Of a stretch of 64,000 bases of DNA, positions 51,156 through 64,000 are shown in pieces. Position 1 is the first letter of the stretch; every line of letters starts with the position of its first letter. This DNA comes from Polytrichum commune (lineage: Eukaryota; Streptophyta; Polytrichopsida; Polytrichales; Polytrichaceae): positions 23,518,527 to 23,582,526 of the forward strand of contig OX485808.1 in NCBI GenBank assembly GCA_950295325.1, given 5' to 3'. The notes beneath the pieces are model-generated. The model saw nothing but the letters and a program-made list of their open reading frames with translations, was not told the origin of the DNA and ran no database searches. The translations under genes were made by a program, and so were the position numbers.

Positions 51156-53549
51156 GATTCTACAATCAATTGTTGGTTAGGTCTATACAGTTTCATACTC
51201 AAATGCTTTTGTATGTAAATATAAGACTATCACATGAGAAAATGTTCTTCACCCAATGTTTTTGAGAATGAAACACATTGAATTCATATACACAATCCAA
51301 ATTTTACTCGAGCCTCATCAGATGGCTTAAATCTTAACATTAGTATGTAGAGCAGATCTTTGTTGCTCATGTCTCTACGGTCCCAATAGTCAAAAGTGAC
51401 AAACACAAATAATGTGGGGAACGTGTGTTTGTCACTTTGAATTTGATACCCCGGTGACCGGGAAAAAAAATTCGTAGTGTGAAATATGCTTGTAAAGGTC
51501 GGTCTGAAGAATATGCTCATGTAAGTGTTCCATGAAATTTTATGTTGATTTAGTCAAGATATCTTAAATGCATGCACCATGTTTTTGAGTCATTGTAGAA
51601 GTAAGCCTGCAACATGTGTAGCACAAAAGGTATTCTTGTTTTATGTATGGAATTGTTGAACACATTCTCATCCATTAGATTATAGTTCAAAGTAATTTGA
51701 TCTTCCAACATAGGTCATCAAGTCACAAGCACTTATAGAATCTAAGCATGAATCATTGGAATATGGTCAAGTCGCATGTCCATTTTGACTCAATTGATTT
51801 TTGGTTTCAATCTAGTCCTATCTCCATAATATTTCAAGGTCGATATTTCATGAGGTTAACTCTATCTAATGTTCCACCCAGCTACCTCCATTTTTTGCGT
51901 AAACTCTTTCAATATACACTTATATTAGTGCTCAAAGACTTGGGAATCTACCCTAAGCACTTCCCAACAAACACCAAAGCACACATGAACATAACACAAC
52001 AACGACCATTAATGACATGTAAAAGGATGTGGTGACTCCACCGGGGGTGCACTCTTTGTTAGAACTGGGAACTACATGCATGCATGACCTTGAATATCAA
52101 TACCTCTAAAAATATTAATAAATAACCAACGTCGGGCAATCCGACGTGAATTTGAGCATGTTGGCCCTACCCTACTCAAGAATCTTTTTGGTGCAAGGTG
52201 GGGGGGATTTACTGCCTACCTTACAGTGGGTGGGCTCTTGGCTTCCTACTTACCTAGCTAGTTTTTTCCATCAAGTAGAGAGAAGATTTCACAGTAGGAA
52301 TCGAACCGCCAACCACTTCATTCGGAAATGGATACCCCTCCATTATCGCCCGGTAGTTTAGGGTCATCTCGGATAGGTCATGATATAGCTACAAATATGT
52401 AGCTAGGAGATCCCCTCAAACACAAACACAAGTAAAAAATTAGTAAATCATAAGGACCCTAATCATATGTATACAACAACAACAACAACAAAATGGGAAA
52501 GTATGCCTAAAATGCTCTTAGCAGGACATATTTATTTATCATTGATGAAATCATTGAACAGATGTTCATACATTGAATGTAACTCATACAAATTTCTTTC
52601 TACAATATAAGTCATCGTAGCCAATCCAATGATGGTTTCTAACTCTACATCAAATGATATGACAAATCATAGGTCCACATTGACCCCCCTCCTTAGTTTT
52701 ATACCAACATAATCATGTTTCCGTATTGGAAGGCTGGTCCCAGAGGTCAACTGGTTGTCAATCTTCGATCCACCTATTGCCAATTTTGCACCACAACCTA
52801 TAGCCCCTTCCCAAATACCAAGTTGTGGTGGTCAATGCTTTGGCCAACTTGCTTTTTCTCCCTCTTTTCTTTATTCTTTCAACTACTGCTTGAGAAGTGA
52901 ACAATACCGCACAATCACATCCTAATTTCAATAAGTAATCGTTATCCCTAGCTCTTGATAATCAAACATACCATGCTTGATTTCGGTAAACCTATCCTTG
53001 GACAACATGGGATTACCATTCAAACTCTCATAGTGGATGAAATATTCATTTAGACCTCTTGTAGATTGCCCATGTCATGAAAACTAATTATGGACCTAAT
53101 GGTCAAAATACAATTAGGTTTATATGAAATAATACGCTTAGTATATTTACAAAGATAGAACAAAGTATACCCGTAACTTATGCACATTTTGTAACCCCTT
53201 GGCATAATCAATACCCTTTCTATGCACCCACATGGGGTCCATACGGGCCACACTGAGTGCACCCCTTGTGGGTGATTCATGATGTGTTTGTGTGTGTGTG
53301 TGATCGTGTCAATTCTTAAAGGCTCTATACATAAAATCACAATTCATGTAAGACTCAAAATTGCATATATTTTCACATATTTTTTTACAAAACAATGTCC
53401 TATGTGTATTATGCATAGTAATCTCATAATCAATATCCCTTTTTTATATACCCATGTCAGTTAATATGGCTATGTTGAATGCAACCATCGTGTATGACCC
53501 CACACTCAAAAAATTGCAAGGGTGAACTACACATGAACATTTAACACAT
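51156..53549. other. intergenic DNA
   Basis: No gene recognised. A (CAA)n microsatellite is at 52473-52492 and a GT-rich run near 53284-53302. One more copy of the ACTCAAAAG-type repeat is near 51199. Confidence 0.5.
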
Positions 53550-54700
53550 CCACCTCACTCAATATGAAATTTGGTCTAGTGTTTTATCTACAAAATTCTT
53601 TAATTACATGCATAATCTTTTCGTTTTCAAAATTACAATAGATAGTGGTCATTGTGTGAATTGGGCTCACGGTCACCCACCACTTAGCTTGGTCCACCCA
53701 ATGTTGATTATCTAATACATATCGGACATAGTATTTTGTTTGTACTATTATTATTTTTCTTTCTTTCTTTGGGGGGGGGGAGGGGACATCTCAATCCTAA
53801 TTTGAACTAGGATATGCCTTTTACTCGAAGTTTTTTATGACAAACCACACATTCAAGCATATCCAATTCATCGCACATAGGACAATCAATATGATGCAAC
53901 TCAATAAATTGTTTACAAAGTTCTAAGATGATGTCTATAATCTCTTCCCAAAGAATATTATGATAGACTATGGACATTGTGTGGACCAGGCTTGCAGTCA
54001 ACCGCCAATCGGTCAAGTCCACCTAATAGTTATAATCTAATATGTTCTGGACATTGTGTACTCGTGTTTTTTAATTGGAGGGGGGTTCTCAATCCTAATG
54101 TGAAGTAGATTATGTCTTTCACTCAAAGTTTTCTAGAGCATTCCACAACTTATATTCAAACACATCCACCTAGCTTGTGAAATGTGATATGGTCCGCTAA
54201 ATTGACCACATGGTTCTAAAATGACGTGCATAATCTCATCCCAAAGGAAATCTTGGTAGAGAGAAAACACTCTCCGCTCACTCTTGCCCATCATTATCTT
54301 ATCTTTTGGGCGTTGTTTAAGTTGGGTGCCCTTGAGGAAGAGAGAGGAGCGGGTGCAATGAGAAACTAACACCCAAAATTCTAAACTTAGACTTAATGAC
54401 ACTTAAAATTAGAAGAAGAAAAAAATGAACTAGCTAGGCATTTCAATCCTATTTGAACTGGAGTATGTCCTCCACTCATCTCATTTAAAAAGAACCACAT
54501 GTTCATTGAATATCCACCTTACAAAATGAAGCTATTACAAAGTTTTCAAAACGATGTGCAATGGAAATAATGGTAGAAAGAGAACACTCTCCACTTAACC
54601 AAACTGACACTAAATAGTATCTTTTGCAATGTTTAAATTAGGTACGTTCAAGTTCGCTAGGGAGGAGGAGAGAGGTTGGCTAGGCAACTCACTCCTAATT
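53550..54700 (-). repeat. decayed tandem repeat, about 300-350-bp unit
   Basis: Three to four copies, starting near 53550 (partial), 53790, 54090 and 54440. Each begins TCAATCCTAATTTGAACTAG-like, then a CACTCAAAGTTTTCTAGA-like stretch, CACATTCAA, ATCCACCT and AATGATGTGCATAATCTC-like, and ends near GAGAGAAAACACTCTCC. No conserved frame. Confidence 0.7.
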
Positions 54701-57700
54701 CATAGTTAGATCTACATACCCCAAAAGAAGATGGGAAGAAAAATGTATGAATTTACAATCCAATGAGTCATGCAAGTCAAGCACAAGACTCATGTCCATT
54801 TGTCTATGGTTTTGGAAATGTTATAACGGGTCATTAATCTCATCATCCAAAATTAAACAAATATAAGAACTATTATCAATACATAAATTGTCCAACATGA
54901 GTGATCCCAAATGTTATGAAGTCATGAGAGACAAAAAATTGTTCAATATTTATGAAGTCATGAGAGACAAAATGTGAAGACATCGTGCCATGAACCATGG
55001 TACCCTTGGCTTACATAGACGAACAAACCCTCATATGATAAAAACATAATTAGATTGTTCATGTGGTACATTTTCTTCTTCACATTGAACCACTTCAAAT
55101 GTTAGACATATTCCCATAGCCTCTGAACCTTGAGCCATCTTGAGAAGAGTCCTATCAACAATGCCAATGCACCTAAGGAAATGGAGATTTATACAAGCAA
55201 GACAAACTCTTGCATTAGTATCAAGCCAAAACATTTCAACCCGGAGTGCATGATTGGATGCATGAAAGTATGAAGAGAGCATCATTGGATAGGGAAAAAC
55301 GAAACCAACTCTAAACAAAAGCACCAATAGTTTAAAACATTATCATGTTTGGTATCATAGTACAAAATTCTACAAATGTTGTTGGGATGACAATTTCATG
55401 GGTTAACATGAGAGCTTGTACAATTGACCTACAAACCTAACATGGATGATAATGTTTGGTATAACAAGAGCACGTACTTGATCAATCCCACAATTGTGAA
55501 GTTGGTGGGAGTCTTCAAAGGCAATGTAAGATGACGTCGATAAGATCTCATGTACATGCGTATTGTAGTTTAATGCGTCATATCCACCATCTTGTTGCAT
55601 ATTCATATTGAAGAAATACAAGACAATTCATTTGCACAAATGGACATCATCATGTTGACAAACGTGAAGTCTCTTAAATCCTTCAAAATTTCATCACCAT
55701 AATCATTATCATATGAATCTATCTATACGTTATTTGCCATCACATTGCAGTATAGCTCTTCAAGGGTGGACTCTTCATTGGATATCTAAATGACATGCGT
55801 GGATCACTATACTAATAAACCCTCATGGACAAAAATAACTGTGTAGGTAATAATGGTAGGTTAAAAAACATATTTATGTATTTATACTAAGTTTTTTGGA
55901 TCGAATGTGGTACAAAAACATATACATATACAAAACATAAACTACAACTTAAATAGATTTTATTACATATAAAAATACAAATTCTGACTTAGTTGTGGTA
56001 GACCTTATTCCAAGAATGTCTCCCTCTTGAACATCACTCAACAAGTGTTAGTTGTCTAATTCCTATATTCCTCTCTAGTCTAACCTAGTCAACTTTTGGC
56101 TCACATAGCTCCTATTTCATTCATTATTTTTTCAGAAAAATTTAGAAGATAGTTTCATATATTATCAAAACCTCACATATCAAATTTTATGACTAGATGA
56201 GCTTTGCTTGCACAATCCATGGTGAGTGTTTCTTTCAAACTAACTTTTAGTTTTAACATTGCCTCAAATATATATTGATTGCATTTATATCCATATCTTC
56301 CAATATATAAGTCATGTGCAGAAGAAGAAGAAGAAGAAAAACTTCGGTCTCCGGAGGAGACCGACGTGAATTAAGTGTCTGTTCGATCCATTTAGTCATG
56401 TGCACTTAAGATAATGACATAGTCTAGACAAGAAATCTTTGTAACTACCTTTTGAGTTTCACCCTCACACTCACAACATTCACCCAAAACCAAGTTCTCA
56501 AAGTTAGGTCACATAGATGCCTTAGTTTTTGGACCCCCTTCACTTCAAGACTTTAATGCTTCTTTTCAAAAAGGATTCAAATCCTTCAAATTTGTATATG
56601 ACTAATGTACCTCACCAAGAACATATTTTCAAAATCTCATATCAAGATCTCACTCTGCCCATACATAATACATCAAAATTAATATCCAAAATTCTTCCCT
56701 CTTTATAGATCAAGTGTAAACGATACATCTATTGTCTTTAGTGTCTCTCTTCACTTTCCTAAGTCACCTAAACATCCACAAGCAGTCTAACCACTTAGAA
56801 GCGCTTAGAAAACAATCACACTCTTAAAACCCCTTAACTCTCTAAACTCTAAGATTCAAGTGTTCACCTTCAATGATTAAACACCCCAACTTCCCAACTT
56901 TAAATACCTACCCCTTTGGCTAATTGAAAGCCATTGGGATTGGGGCACAAGGAAATTCTTGGTGGCTAGGGTTCCCGGCTACTACCGCCGTTTATCCCTA
57001 ACTCATCCTAATCTAATCTTAACAAACTAACTTACTTGGTCAATAAAATAAAACCAATCCTTAACTAACCACCTCTGATACATAAACAAGAGCAATAATC
57101 ACACTAACATTAATCTAACTACATACTTAAAGACATAACTTAAGTTACACGAATCTCTAAGTTTTATTCACTAACCGGCCCACATCACAACCATGTGACT
57201 CGAAGTTATAAGGTAGATATTTCATTCCGTATGGCCTTGTTTGATCTCATGCTTTGATGTTTATAGATATTTTATTGAAATTGTCTCGTCATTTTTCATC
57301 CCTTATAATTTGCAATGTATGTTTATCATATATGTTATGTGAAGCTAAGGTTGTCAAGTCAAGAACATGTGTTTTGGTTCACCCAATTTTTTTCAATCAA
57401 AACTAATATTTTCTAAAAAATAATGTGCCTTAAATGTTGGTCTCATGGATGTTACACCTTATAAGTAACAATAGCGTCAATAAAATTGACAAGAAATGAT
57501 ATTTATTCTAAAACAAGATGCATTCAAATAAGGATCATGTCATAATACTTACTAGATCTATGTTAGAATCAATCAACTTGGCCAACTTGGACAACAAGTC
57601 GAAGCTTAGTCGACGCCTTACATATTGATTGTGGTCGATTTAACATCCCCTACTTTCATAGGACTTTCTAAATTAATCATATTGGTCATATACCTTCATT

Positions 57701-58671
57701 GAACACCAATATTCAAGTCTTCAATGAGTCATATATAGGGCATTAAAAGAATTATGGTATGTCCACTTGTGGTCCCACATTCTTGCAATCAAGTGCACCC
57801 TAAATTCTGTAATATCAACCTCCATAATTCACTCCTTCATCAATATCCCAAAACCCTAGGGAATGGATGTTCTCAGTTCAGGTCCCACTCCTTATTGTCA
57901 CATCTCTCTTCATTACATCATAGGTTTGACAATAATGCAAATCTAGGGGTAAAATCTTCATTGGAAACTCAAATGATGTGTGTGGATTACAATGAAATTT
58001 AACCTCCTATACATGAGAACTTTATAGAGATAAACAAATGTTTGCGCACTAACAGTAGGAAAGAAAATGGACTCATGTATTTAAACTAGTTTTCCAATAT
58101 AGTGTGGTAAATGCCTTCACTACTTAAACAATATAAAAATCATGACTAAAGTAGGCCTTTATTGCATGTAAAATTCACTTTCAATTTCTTATTCAAAAGC
58201 TATTGAACAATTTTTTTTTCATCCATAGCATGTTACTCAACGATTGCATCAAACAAGCAAAGACGATAGCACAATAACTCGGGCCACTCACACCCCCTTA
58301 CGTTTCATAACCACGTGCGATAAAAGTTTGCTACCCTATATTATATGCCATAGATAATCTTAAAGATTATGATATTTTTCTACATATACATAACCATTGA
58401 TAATATCTTTTGTATATTTAAATCTAAAAATAAGCATCTGCATTTTTGTAGTAATTGTTTTAGTTCAATTCTGCGTCATTATGGTTAGAAACGGTATGTT
58501 TTATTTATTTTTTAAATAAAAAATCATCAAATTTGGTCACCAATTTTTACTATGTAATAGATACCGTGCATATCTACTCATGAAAAACGTTTGACCCATT
58601 TTGGTGATGCTTTATGTAAAAAGTAGATTTTTTTTTATCGAACATGGTGTTCAACTTGACAACGGAGTGCA
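54701..58671. other. AT-rich intergenic DNA
   Basis: No gene recognised. A GAAGAA microsatellite lies near 56322-56340, next to a short palindromic stretch GTCTCCGGAGGAGAC (56347-56361). Stretches near 55770-55850 and 57950-58090 share blocks such as GATCACTATACTAATAAACC/GATTACAATGAAATTTAACC and AGTTTTCCAATATAGTGTGG-like, hinting at another old dispersed repeat. Confidence 0.5.
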
Positions 58672-58688
58672 CCCCCCCCCCCCCCCCC
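58672..58688 (+). repeat. pure poly-C tract (17)
   Basis: Seventeen consecutive C followed by GCGGG. Confidence 0.95.
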
Positions 58689-59144
58689 GCGGGCACAATA
58701 ACTTAGCCTTATTCCAAAAAGAAAAAATCAAACCCTACCAAGATTAGACATGATATTCATTAATAAGACAACAATGGATGAAAACATGAATTAAAAGAAA
58801 TTAACACATCTAATGTTAAATGTTCCTAAACCTCAAGGGCCCCTTTTTGCACATCTACCATACTTTAGAAAAAAAATAATAGCCTTTCAAAATGTACAAA
58901 CAGAGTAAACTAACACCTTTATCTTAAGTATACTATGTAAGCTAATACCTTAATAATAACCCTTCTTGCACTCATGTTGGTTTGTACATGGTGTCAAGTG
59001 TTTACCCCATGGGAATGCAAACCACCAAAAAGTCAAACCAAACTTTCGCATTGCGCCACGTGTCAATATTGGAACCCTTGAAATCTTCCAAAATGGAGGA
59101 TCTACACCCATCTTCGAAAATCATCTTGAAATCATACATAACAT
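58689..59144. other. AT-rich intergenic DNA
   Basis: Nothing recognised before the MITE. Confidence 0.5.
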
Positions 59145-59147
59145 TAA

Positions 59148-59714
59148 GGGCCACTTCACACATGAGCCAAGAGCCGTGACCTTGTAATGGTGAGGACCCT
59201 TGACTCTCATCCAAAGGCCATGCCATGGGTGTTGGGAAAGCCATTTTATGTAGTCTTGGGTCCTCAAGCATAGTGTGAAGTGAGAATGAACCATGTTGCG
59301 GGACCATTGCATATTTTGTTGGCGGAAAAAGAGGGGAGGATTTGGTTTAATATAATATTTCTCCAAGTTTATCAATTTAAGATAATTACTTAGTGGTGTT
59401 TGTCTGTCTTGGAATCTGTTCTGGAATCTGCCATGCAGTCTGTCCTAAAATCTATCATGCTGGAAAATTTATTAAAAAAAGAATGGTCTCCCGGAATTTG
59501 CGTCAAGCCCACCTCTCGGAGGTGGGCCTGACGCAAATTCCGGTAGACCATGCACCCTAATCCACAACCAACCATGTAGGACTCCATGTAGACTTTTCAT
59601 CCACGAACTTTTCTTTGGGCCTTTAGGCCTTCACCTCCTAGTGTGAAGTGAACTTGGACGGTCTCCGCCTTTTCGTCCAATGAGAGCTCTTACATTGCCA
59701 TTGTGAAGTGGCCC
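59148..59714. mobile_element. Tourist-like (PIF/Harbinger) MITE, 567 bp
   Basis: The perfect 13-bp terminal inverted repeat GGGCCACTTCACA (59148-59160; reverse complement at 59702-59714) is flanked by the 3-bp direct repeat TAA (59145-59147, 59715-59717). A GG-C-rich end and TAA/TTA target duplication are the signature of Tourist/Harbinger MITEs. It encodes no transposase; a Harbinger transposase relative is present as a pseudogene at 18844-19984. A 33-bp-arm hairpin lies inside it at 59483-59551. Confidence 0.82.
59483..59551. repeat. long near-perfect hairpin inside the MITE
   Basis: Arms 59483-59515 and 59519-59551 (33 nt each, 31 pair) with a 3-base loop; the arm begins ATGGTCTCCCGGAATTTGCG. 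Such a stem could feed small-RNA processing if transcribed. Confidence 0.92.
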
Positions 59715-59743
59715 TAAGTAGCAAGCCTGAAATCACCTCCTCA

Positions 59744-59783
59744 AAAGAGCATCAAACCGGCGCATGCCGGTTTGATGCTCTTT
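59744..59783. repeat. perfect 18-bp hairpin, 4-base loop
   Basis: AAAGAGCATCAAACCGGC (59744-59761), loop GCAT, exact reverse complement 59766-59783, extended outward by CCTC/GAGG with a small bulge. It lies just outside the MITE. Confidence 0.92.
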
Positions 59784-59935
59784 CAAGAGGAAAGGTAGCA
59801 CTACTTTTGAGTTTTATTTGGGTTATTTTTAATCTATTTGGGTAGTTACTTTCAATGTTTAGAATTAAGTATGTCGGTTTCTAAGACAAAACTAATGCCA
59901 AAAGGTGGTAACGGTTCTAATCTAGGCTAAATTAC

Positions 59936-59973
59936 AATCTAAACAAATCTAAACAAATCTAAACAAATCTAAA
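59936..59973 (+). repeat. 10-bp tandem repeat AAACAAATCT
   Basis: Almost four exact units. Confidence 0.9.
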
Positions 59974-61399
59974 TAGCTATAAAGCAACGGGAAAGCTGGT
60001 GAGGTCAAAAAGGCCGTTGCACTTTTTGCAAAAGTCTCCCGACACCTGGATTGGAAACCTCTTTGATACCTTTTTGAAGCTATTATTATTTTTAATCATT
60101 ATCCATTCATTCACCCTTGCTTTGCAAGCTTTTCCCTTCTTGTTGAGGTAATATTGCAGGTACTCAAAGGATACCATCCTAGCATTGCTACTTAATGTTA
60201 TGTTTGATTCCAAGAAATTTGAGAAGCTTCCTATCCTTTGCTTTTGCCTCTCTTCTCTCTCGCAGAGCAGTTGCAAACGCTCGGTACCATGTGGTTCAAC
60301 AAAGAAAGTTGATTGCAAATGGGCTAACAATTTGTTGTATGCTTCAAAGTTTGAGAATGTTTTGGATTTTGATTTGGATAGGGTTTGCCTTACTCATATG
60401 AGGATAGTTTTTTTGACAAGCTTGAGCACAAAGGAGGCGATTCCTTTTCCATTGCAAAATTAGCACTTGAAGTTATAGTGCATGATGGGTAACATGAAGT
60501 CATGGAAATCACTTTATGGAAAGGTGTATTTATGGGGGAATTTGGCGATGGAGCTGCAACTATCATGGATGAAGAATTATGGGTAAATTGAGAGGCTTCG
60601 TGATGACTTGTGTGCCGTGGTTTGGGTGATGCAAAGGGTTTAAGGTTTTGTAGTTTGGAGGTAGTCAATTGGGAGTCTTGGATTGATTAAGTTTGCAAAG
60701 ATTTGAAGCTCAATACTCATCCCAAAAAACTTGCAAGATTCCAACAACAAATATTAAATTATATTTATAATTGCAACATTCATGCGTAATTTAAATATGC
60801 AAAACAATTGTTTGTGGGGAGTTTGGCAAAAAGAAATTGAGTTCTATTATAACTTTAATCTCATTATCACTCTAGTACTCAAACTACCCAAAATGCCAAG
60901 GGGTGCACCTATCACACCTATTATTGTGGCCCGGTATAATTTTGACACACCATGATAATTTTTGTCAGTGTAACTTTTTTTGATGCTCACCATCTTTGAT
61001 CCCACATATCATATGTTCAAAAGTGAAAAACAAAAGTGAAAAAATAAAAAACAATACAAAATACTATAGGTCAAACAATTCAAAACAATACTATGCCAAA
61101 ATATCAAAATTGTGTTAATATTATGTACTTACATATTTGAATAATTGGTAATTTATGAATTTATAAACCACCCCAATTTTCAACCCACACATAAAATGCA
61201 ATGGATCACGGTATTTTCTACCAATGCTAGCTTTCAGCCCAAAGTAATAGGTGTATGAAAAGTTCCCCTTAATCATGGGTAACACTAAGAGCGTATAATA
61301 TTTAAGAGTGTCTCAGCTTGAAGTTCCTATCAAGCCATGGACTTCCAACTTAAGGTACTAACCAATGTTGGTCTAGTATCAACCTTTTTCTTTATACCA
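59974..61399. other. intergenic DNA
   Basis: No gene recognised. A 117-codon minus-strand open stretch (59977-60330) and its plus-strand shadows match nothing I know. Confidence 0.45.
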
Positions 61400-61720
61400 T
61401 TTGGGTATCTATAATAAGGTTTACAAATTATTTGATACTAGTAGGGTAGGAATATTTGAAGATATTCTTGTTTTCAAAACCATTTGGATCTACGCACCTT
61501 GAAACAACCTTTACACCTAGCCAGTATCACCTTAACTTGGTATCAATATGCATTAGAAAATTATTGACCCAAATAATAAGATAAATGTACAAAGATTCTC
61601 TCATCTTGACATGCACATCAATTACCAATATTTGACCATTATTACAAACCTAATGCAGATGGCTAGGTTCTTTGATACCATGCATTCACCTATATACCAA
61701 ACCAGAATTGGTAGGAACAA
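61400..61720 (-). repeat. dispersed repeat, inverted partner of 42060-42400
   Basis: See the OPR intron 2 copy; shared blocks include GATACCATGCATTCACC and CAAAGATTCTCTCATCTTGA. Confidence 0.65.
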
Positions 61721-61734
61721 TGTTCTCTCCACAC

Positions 61735-62125
61735 TAAATGTCGTATTTAGTGTGACCAATTCTCTTTATCTTTGCTCAATGCTAGTTGTAAATCACCCCT
61801 ATAGTGCCACCTGCACTAAATGCAAACCTAACATTATTTGTTATTCCTTGTAAAAACATGTGGGCATTCTAGATTTACAATGTTGCATTACTGTCACTTA
61901 CTAAGTTAATTCTTCATCCAAATTTCAATCATCCATGACAATATTTCATTACATTAATGTAAAGATGCACAACATACCAAAATTTGTTTTACTAATTGGC
62001 ATTTGGATGAACTAAAAGGTAAAGTAAGGACGACATTACTTGCAAACTTATTCATAAGAAGTGTCATTAGAAAAGCTATCACAATGACATGAAATACCAT
62101 ATGACACTAAGTTCAATATTTACTG
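61735..62125 (+). repeat. dispersed repeat, copy B of 38565-38935
   Basis: Same orientation and block order as the OPR intron 3 copy (CCTAACATTATTTGTTATTC, AATTTCAATCATCCATGACA, ATACCATATGACACTA). Confidence 0.75.
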
Positions 62126-64000
62126 AATATTCCTTTTAAAGGTCTTCCAATGCATGTCTGATGGATTTAAGTTACACATGTGGAAAGAAAAAGAAAGTAA
62201 AATGTAAAAGTAAAGGAACCGTGAGTACATGTTGGAACCATAGCAAAAACGTCTATACAAATAGTTATGTTGTCCAATGAAGGCCAAAATATGGCGTTCT
62301 TGGAAATTTTGGACTTCTTTTGTAATCACATGAGTACAAGTACCCATGACCATTCCATGGCGGGACCTAGACTTCCATGTGAAAAACAATAAAATAACAA
62401 TAAAATAAAATTGTGGACTACAAAAAACCCACCAAACTTGGTGGCATCCTTGTCATCGGGCCTGATTTACACTCATGACCAATGTCCATGACCACCTCTT
62501 TTTGCAATCTCTCATTGATTGAGGAATAAGTGGCAATCTTACTTTGTTTTACATGATGTCATCAAAGAATAATAAAAGTGACATCATGTAAAACATGTAA
62601 GAAAGCGGATAAGAAAGCGTCATGAAAGTGAGTTGGAATCCTACATGTCGAAATCTAGGTAATGTTTGTTGGTCACCTAAATTATACAAGGAGAGGACCT
62701 TCATTGATTGTCTCAACGGAAAACAAGCCAACCATGTCATATTTAAATACCAGTTTTTGACATCTTTAAATATAGAATATAGTTATTTTATAATAAAAAC
62801 CTCTTTTAAACATATCTTTACTTTTATTAAAAAAAAATTGTTGTGTTTTCTGATAAAAAAAAACTACATCCTAGTCTAAGTCCATTCTCTATCGTATTCC
62901 GTGACCAAGGGTTTTGAAAGCGGCATTTGGATTTTTGTTGATCATGATCTTTGGACTTTTAGCATGACCATGAGAATTTCTTAATCAGTTTTTTCTCACG
63001 GCCCTTGGTCAGGTGTGTAAAGTGACTCTAAGCTCCATACGTGATGAAAATGATTGCATTTAGTCATAAATCAACCAATTCGACATTGTGGGCTTTTAGG
63101 GGTTAGAGCTAAAACTAGCACAATGTTTTCCTTTATTGATATATGACTATGCATGTTAGTTCTCCGTTTTATGGGTTTTTATGTCTTACTTATGGATCCA
63201 AAATTTACTTCAAGAACTTATCAATCTTTGAAAATGGCCCCTAAACTAGTAAAAGAAAACATCCCCAAATGACTCAAATATGTATAGGATATATTTTTGG
63301 GTCCAAGCTTTGTAAAGTGGAAAACTCTTGATTCTTGCGCATGTTTAAGTGATAATGGCTCAAAACAATATACTAGCTTTGAATTTTATGGGGGGGAAAA
63401 AATCATAATGGTATTTTTAAACATATTGATCTACAAAGCCAAGCAATTTATGTTGACAAAAGCGATCTTAAGAAAGCCTACATATTTTAGAAGACAGTGC
63501 AACTAGTTGTGCAAGTGGTGATATTGAACAAGTAATTTTGTATAAAATATGATAAATTACATTGAATTGATGATTTTCTACGTGAATTTTTTTTTTAAAA
63601 GTTGGTGATGACCTCAACTATATAATGAATTAAAAAAATGTGAAAAAAAACTCAAGTTCAAAATAGTTGAGGTCATAAAATTGAAGTCCAGAACCAGATC
63701 TAGACATTTGCTTTTGAACGTTACTTTTAATGATAAGTTTTGAAGATCTCATCTTGGTGTTTACATTCACAACACTAGAGGTCAGGATGAAAATTATTTA
63801 ATTCAAAAGGCGTCTGACCCAAAAAAAAACTATGGTTTGAAGATACCGGAGCACTTTTTGTTATCCACTTTACCATGCTTGCACGGTTGCACCCATTCCA
63901 ATACTGTACTTTAAACTTTATCATAAATTTTCAAACAATAATATTAAATGGAGTCATGATTTTGAGAATACACCTACATTATCGTTTTACAACCTATTTT
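62126..64000. other. AT-rich intergenic DNA
   Basis: No gene recognised. Inverted blocks ACATGATGTCA (near 62551) and TGACATCATGT (near 62579) form a short hairpin. GACCTCAACTAT (63610) and ATAGTTGAGGTC (63664) are also inverted copies. Confidence 0.5.

Overview
This is nuclear DNA of a land plant. The evidence is plant-type Ty1/copia and Ty3/gypsy chromovirus retroelements (one primed by initiator tRNA-Met), hAT and PIF/Harbinger DNA transposon remnants, GT-AG introns, a 12-oxophytodienoate-reductase (OPR) type gene, and an XS/XH-domain gene of the RNA-directed DNA methylation family. I cannot name the species. The long, repeat-filled introns and the unusual ParB/methyltransferase-like gene weakly suggest a seed-free plant (moss, lycophyte or fern), but that is inference. 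No tRNA, rRNA or CRISPR array was seen.

Layout. 1-1360: the 3' end of a Ty3/gypsy chromovirus (integrase tail, chromodomain, 3' LTR). 2609-3673: a small hAT element with an exact 8-bp target duplication. 4430-5110: a decayed tandem repeat. 5727-17133 (minus): an FDM/IDN2-like pseudogene (zf-XS, XS, coiled coil, XH) cut in the middle of an XS exon by a complete 7.9-kb Ty1/copia element (8688-16559, TSD TAAAA). That copia is itself cut by a 2,215-bp TG...CA element (12332-14546, TSD CATGT). It also carries a 289-codon antisense ORF next to its 3' LTR. 18844-19984: a PIF/Harbinger transposase pseudogene. 21229-23371: a gypsy integrase/chromodomain fragment between inverted LTRs, themselves flanked by a direct repeat. 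23.4-30.4 kb: AT-rich intergenic DNA with two decayed minisatellites. 30467-34151 (plus): a four-exon, badly decayed gene that I read as a ParB-like plus DNA-methyltransferase-like protein. 36433-43848 (minus): the one apparently intact cellular gene, a five-exon OPR (410 aa) whose introns are full of repeats. 44.8-45.75 kb: a GC-rich island with a TATA box pointing toward OPR. 45.75-64 kb: repeat-derived DNA, including a second direct/inverted/inverted/direct structure (48.8-51.2 kb), a roughly 300-bp tandem array, a Tourist-like MITE (59148-59714, TSD TAA) and two strong hairpins.

How it fits together. Only OPR looks able to make its product, a flavoenzyme of the jasmonate/oxylipin type. 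The rest records transposon invasion and decay, including an insertion into a gene of the pathway that silences transposons. In the 30-34 kb gene every in-frame stop is one C-to-T change from a sense codon, mostly CAG to TAG, which is the expected scar of long-term cytosine methylation.
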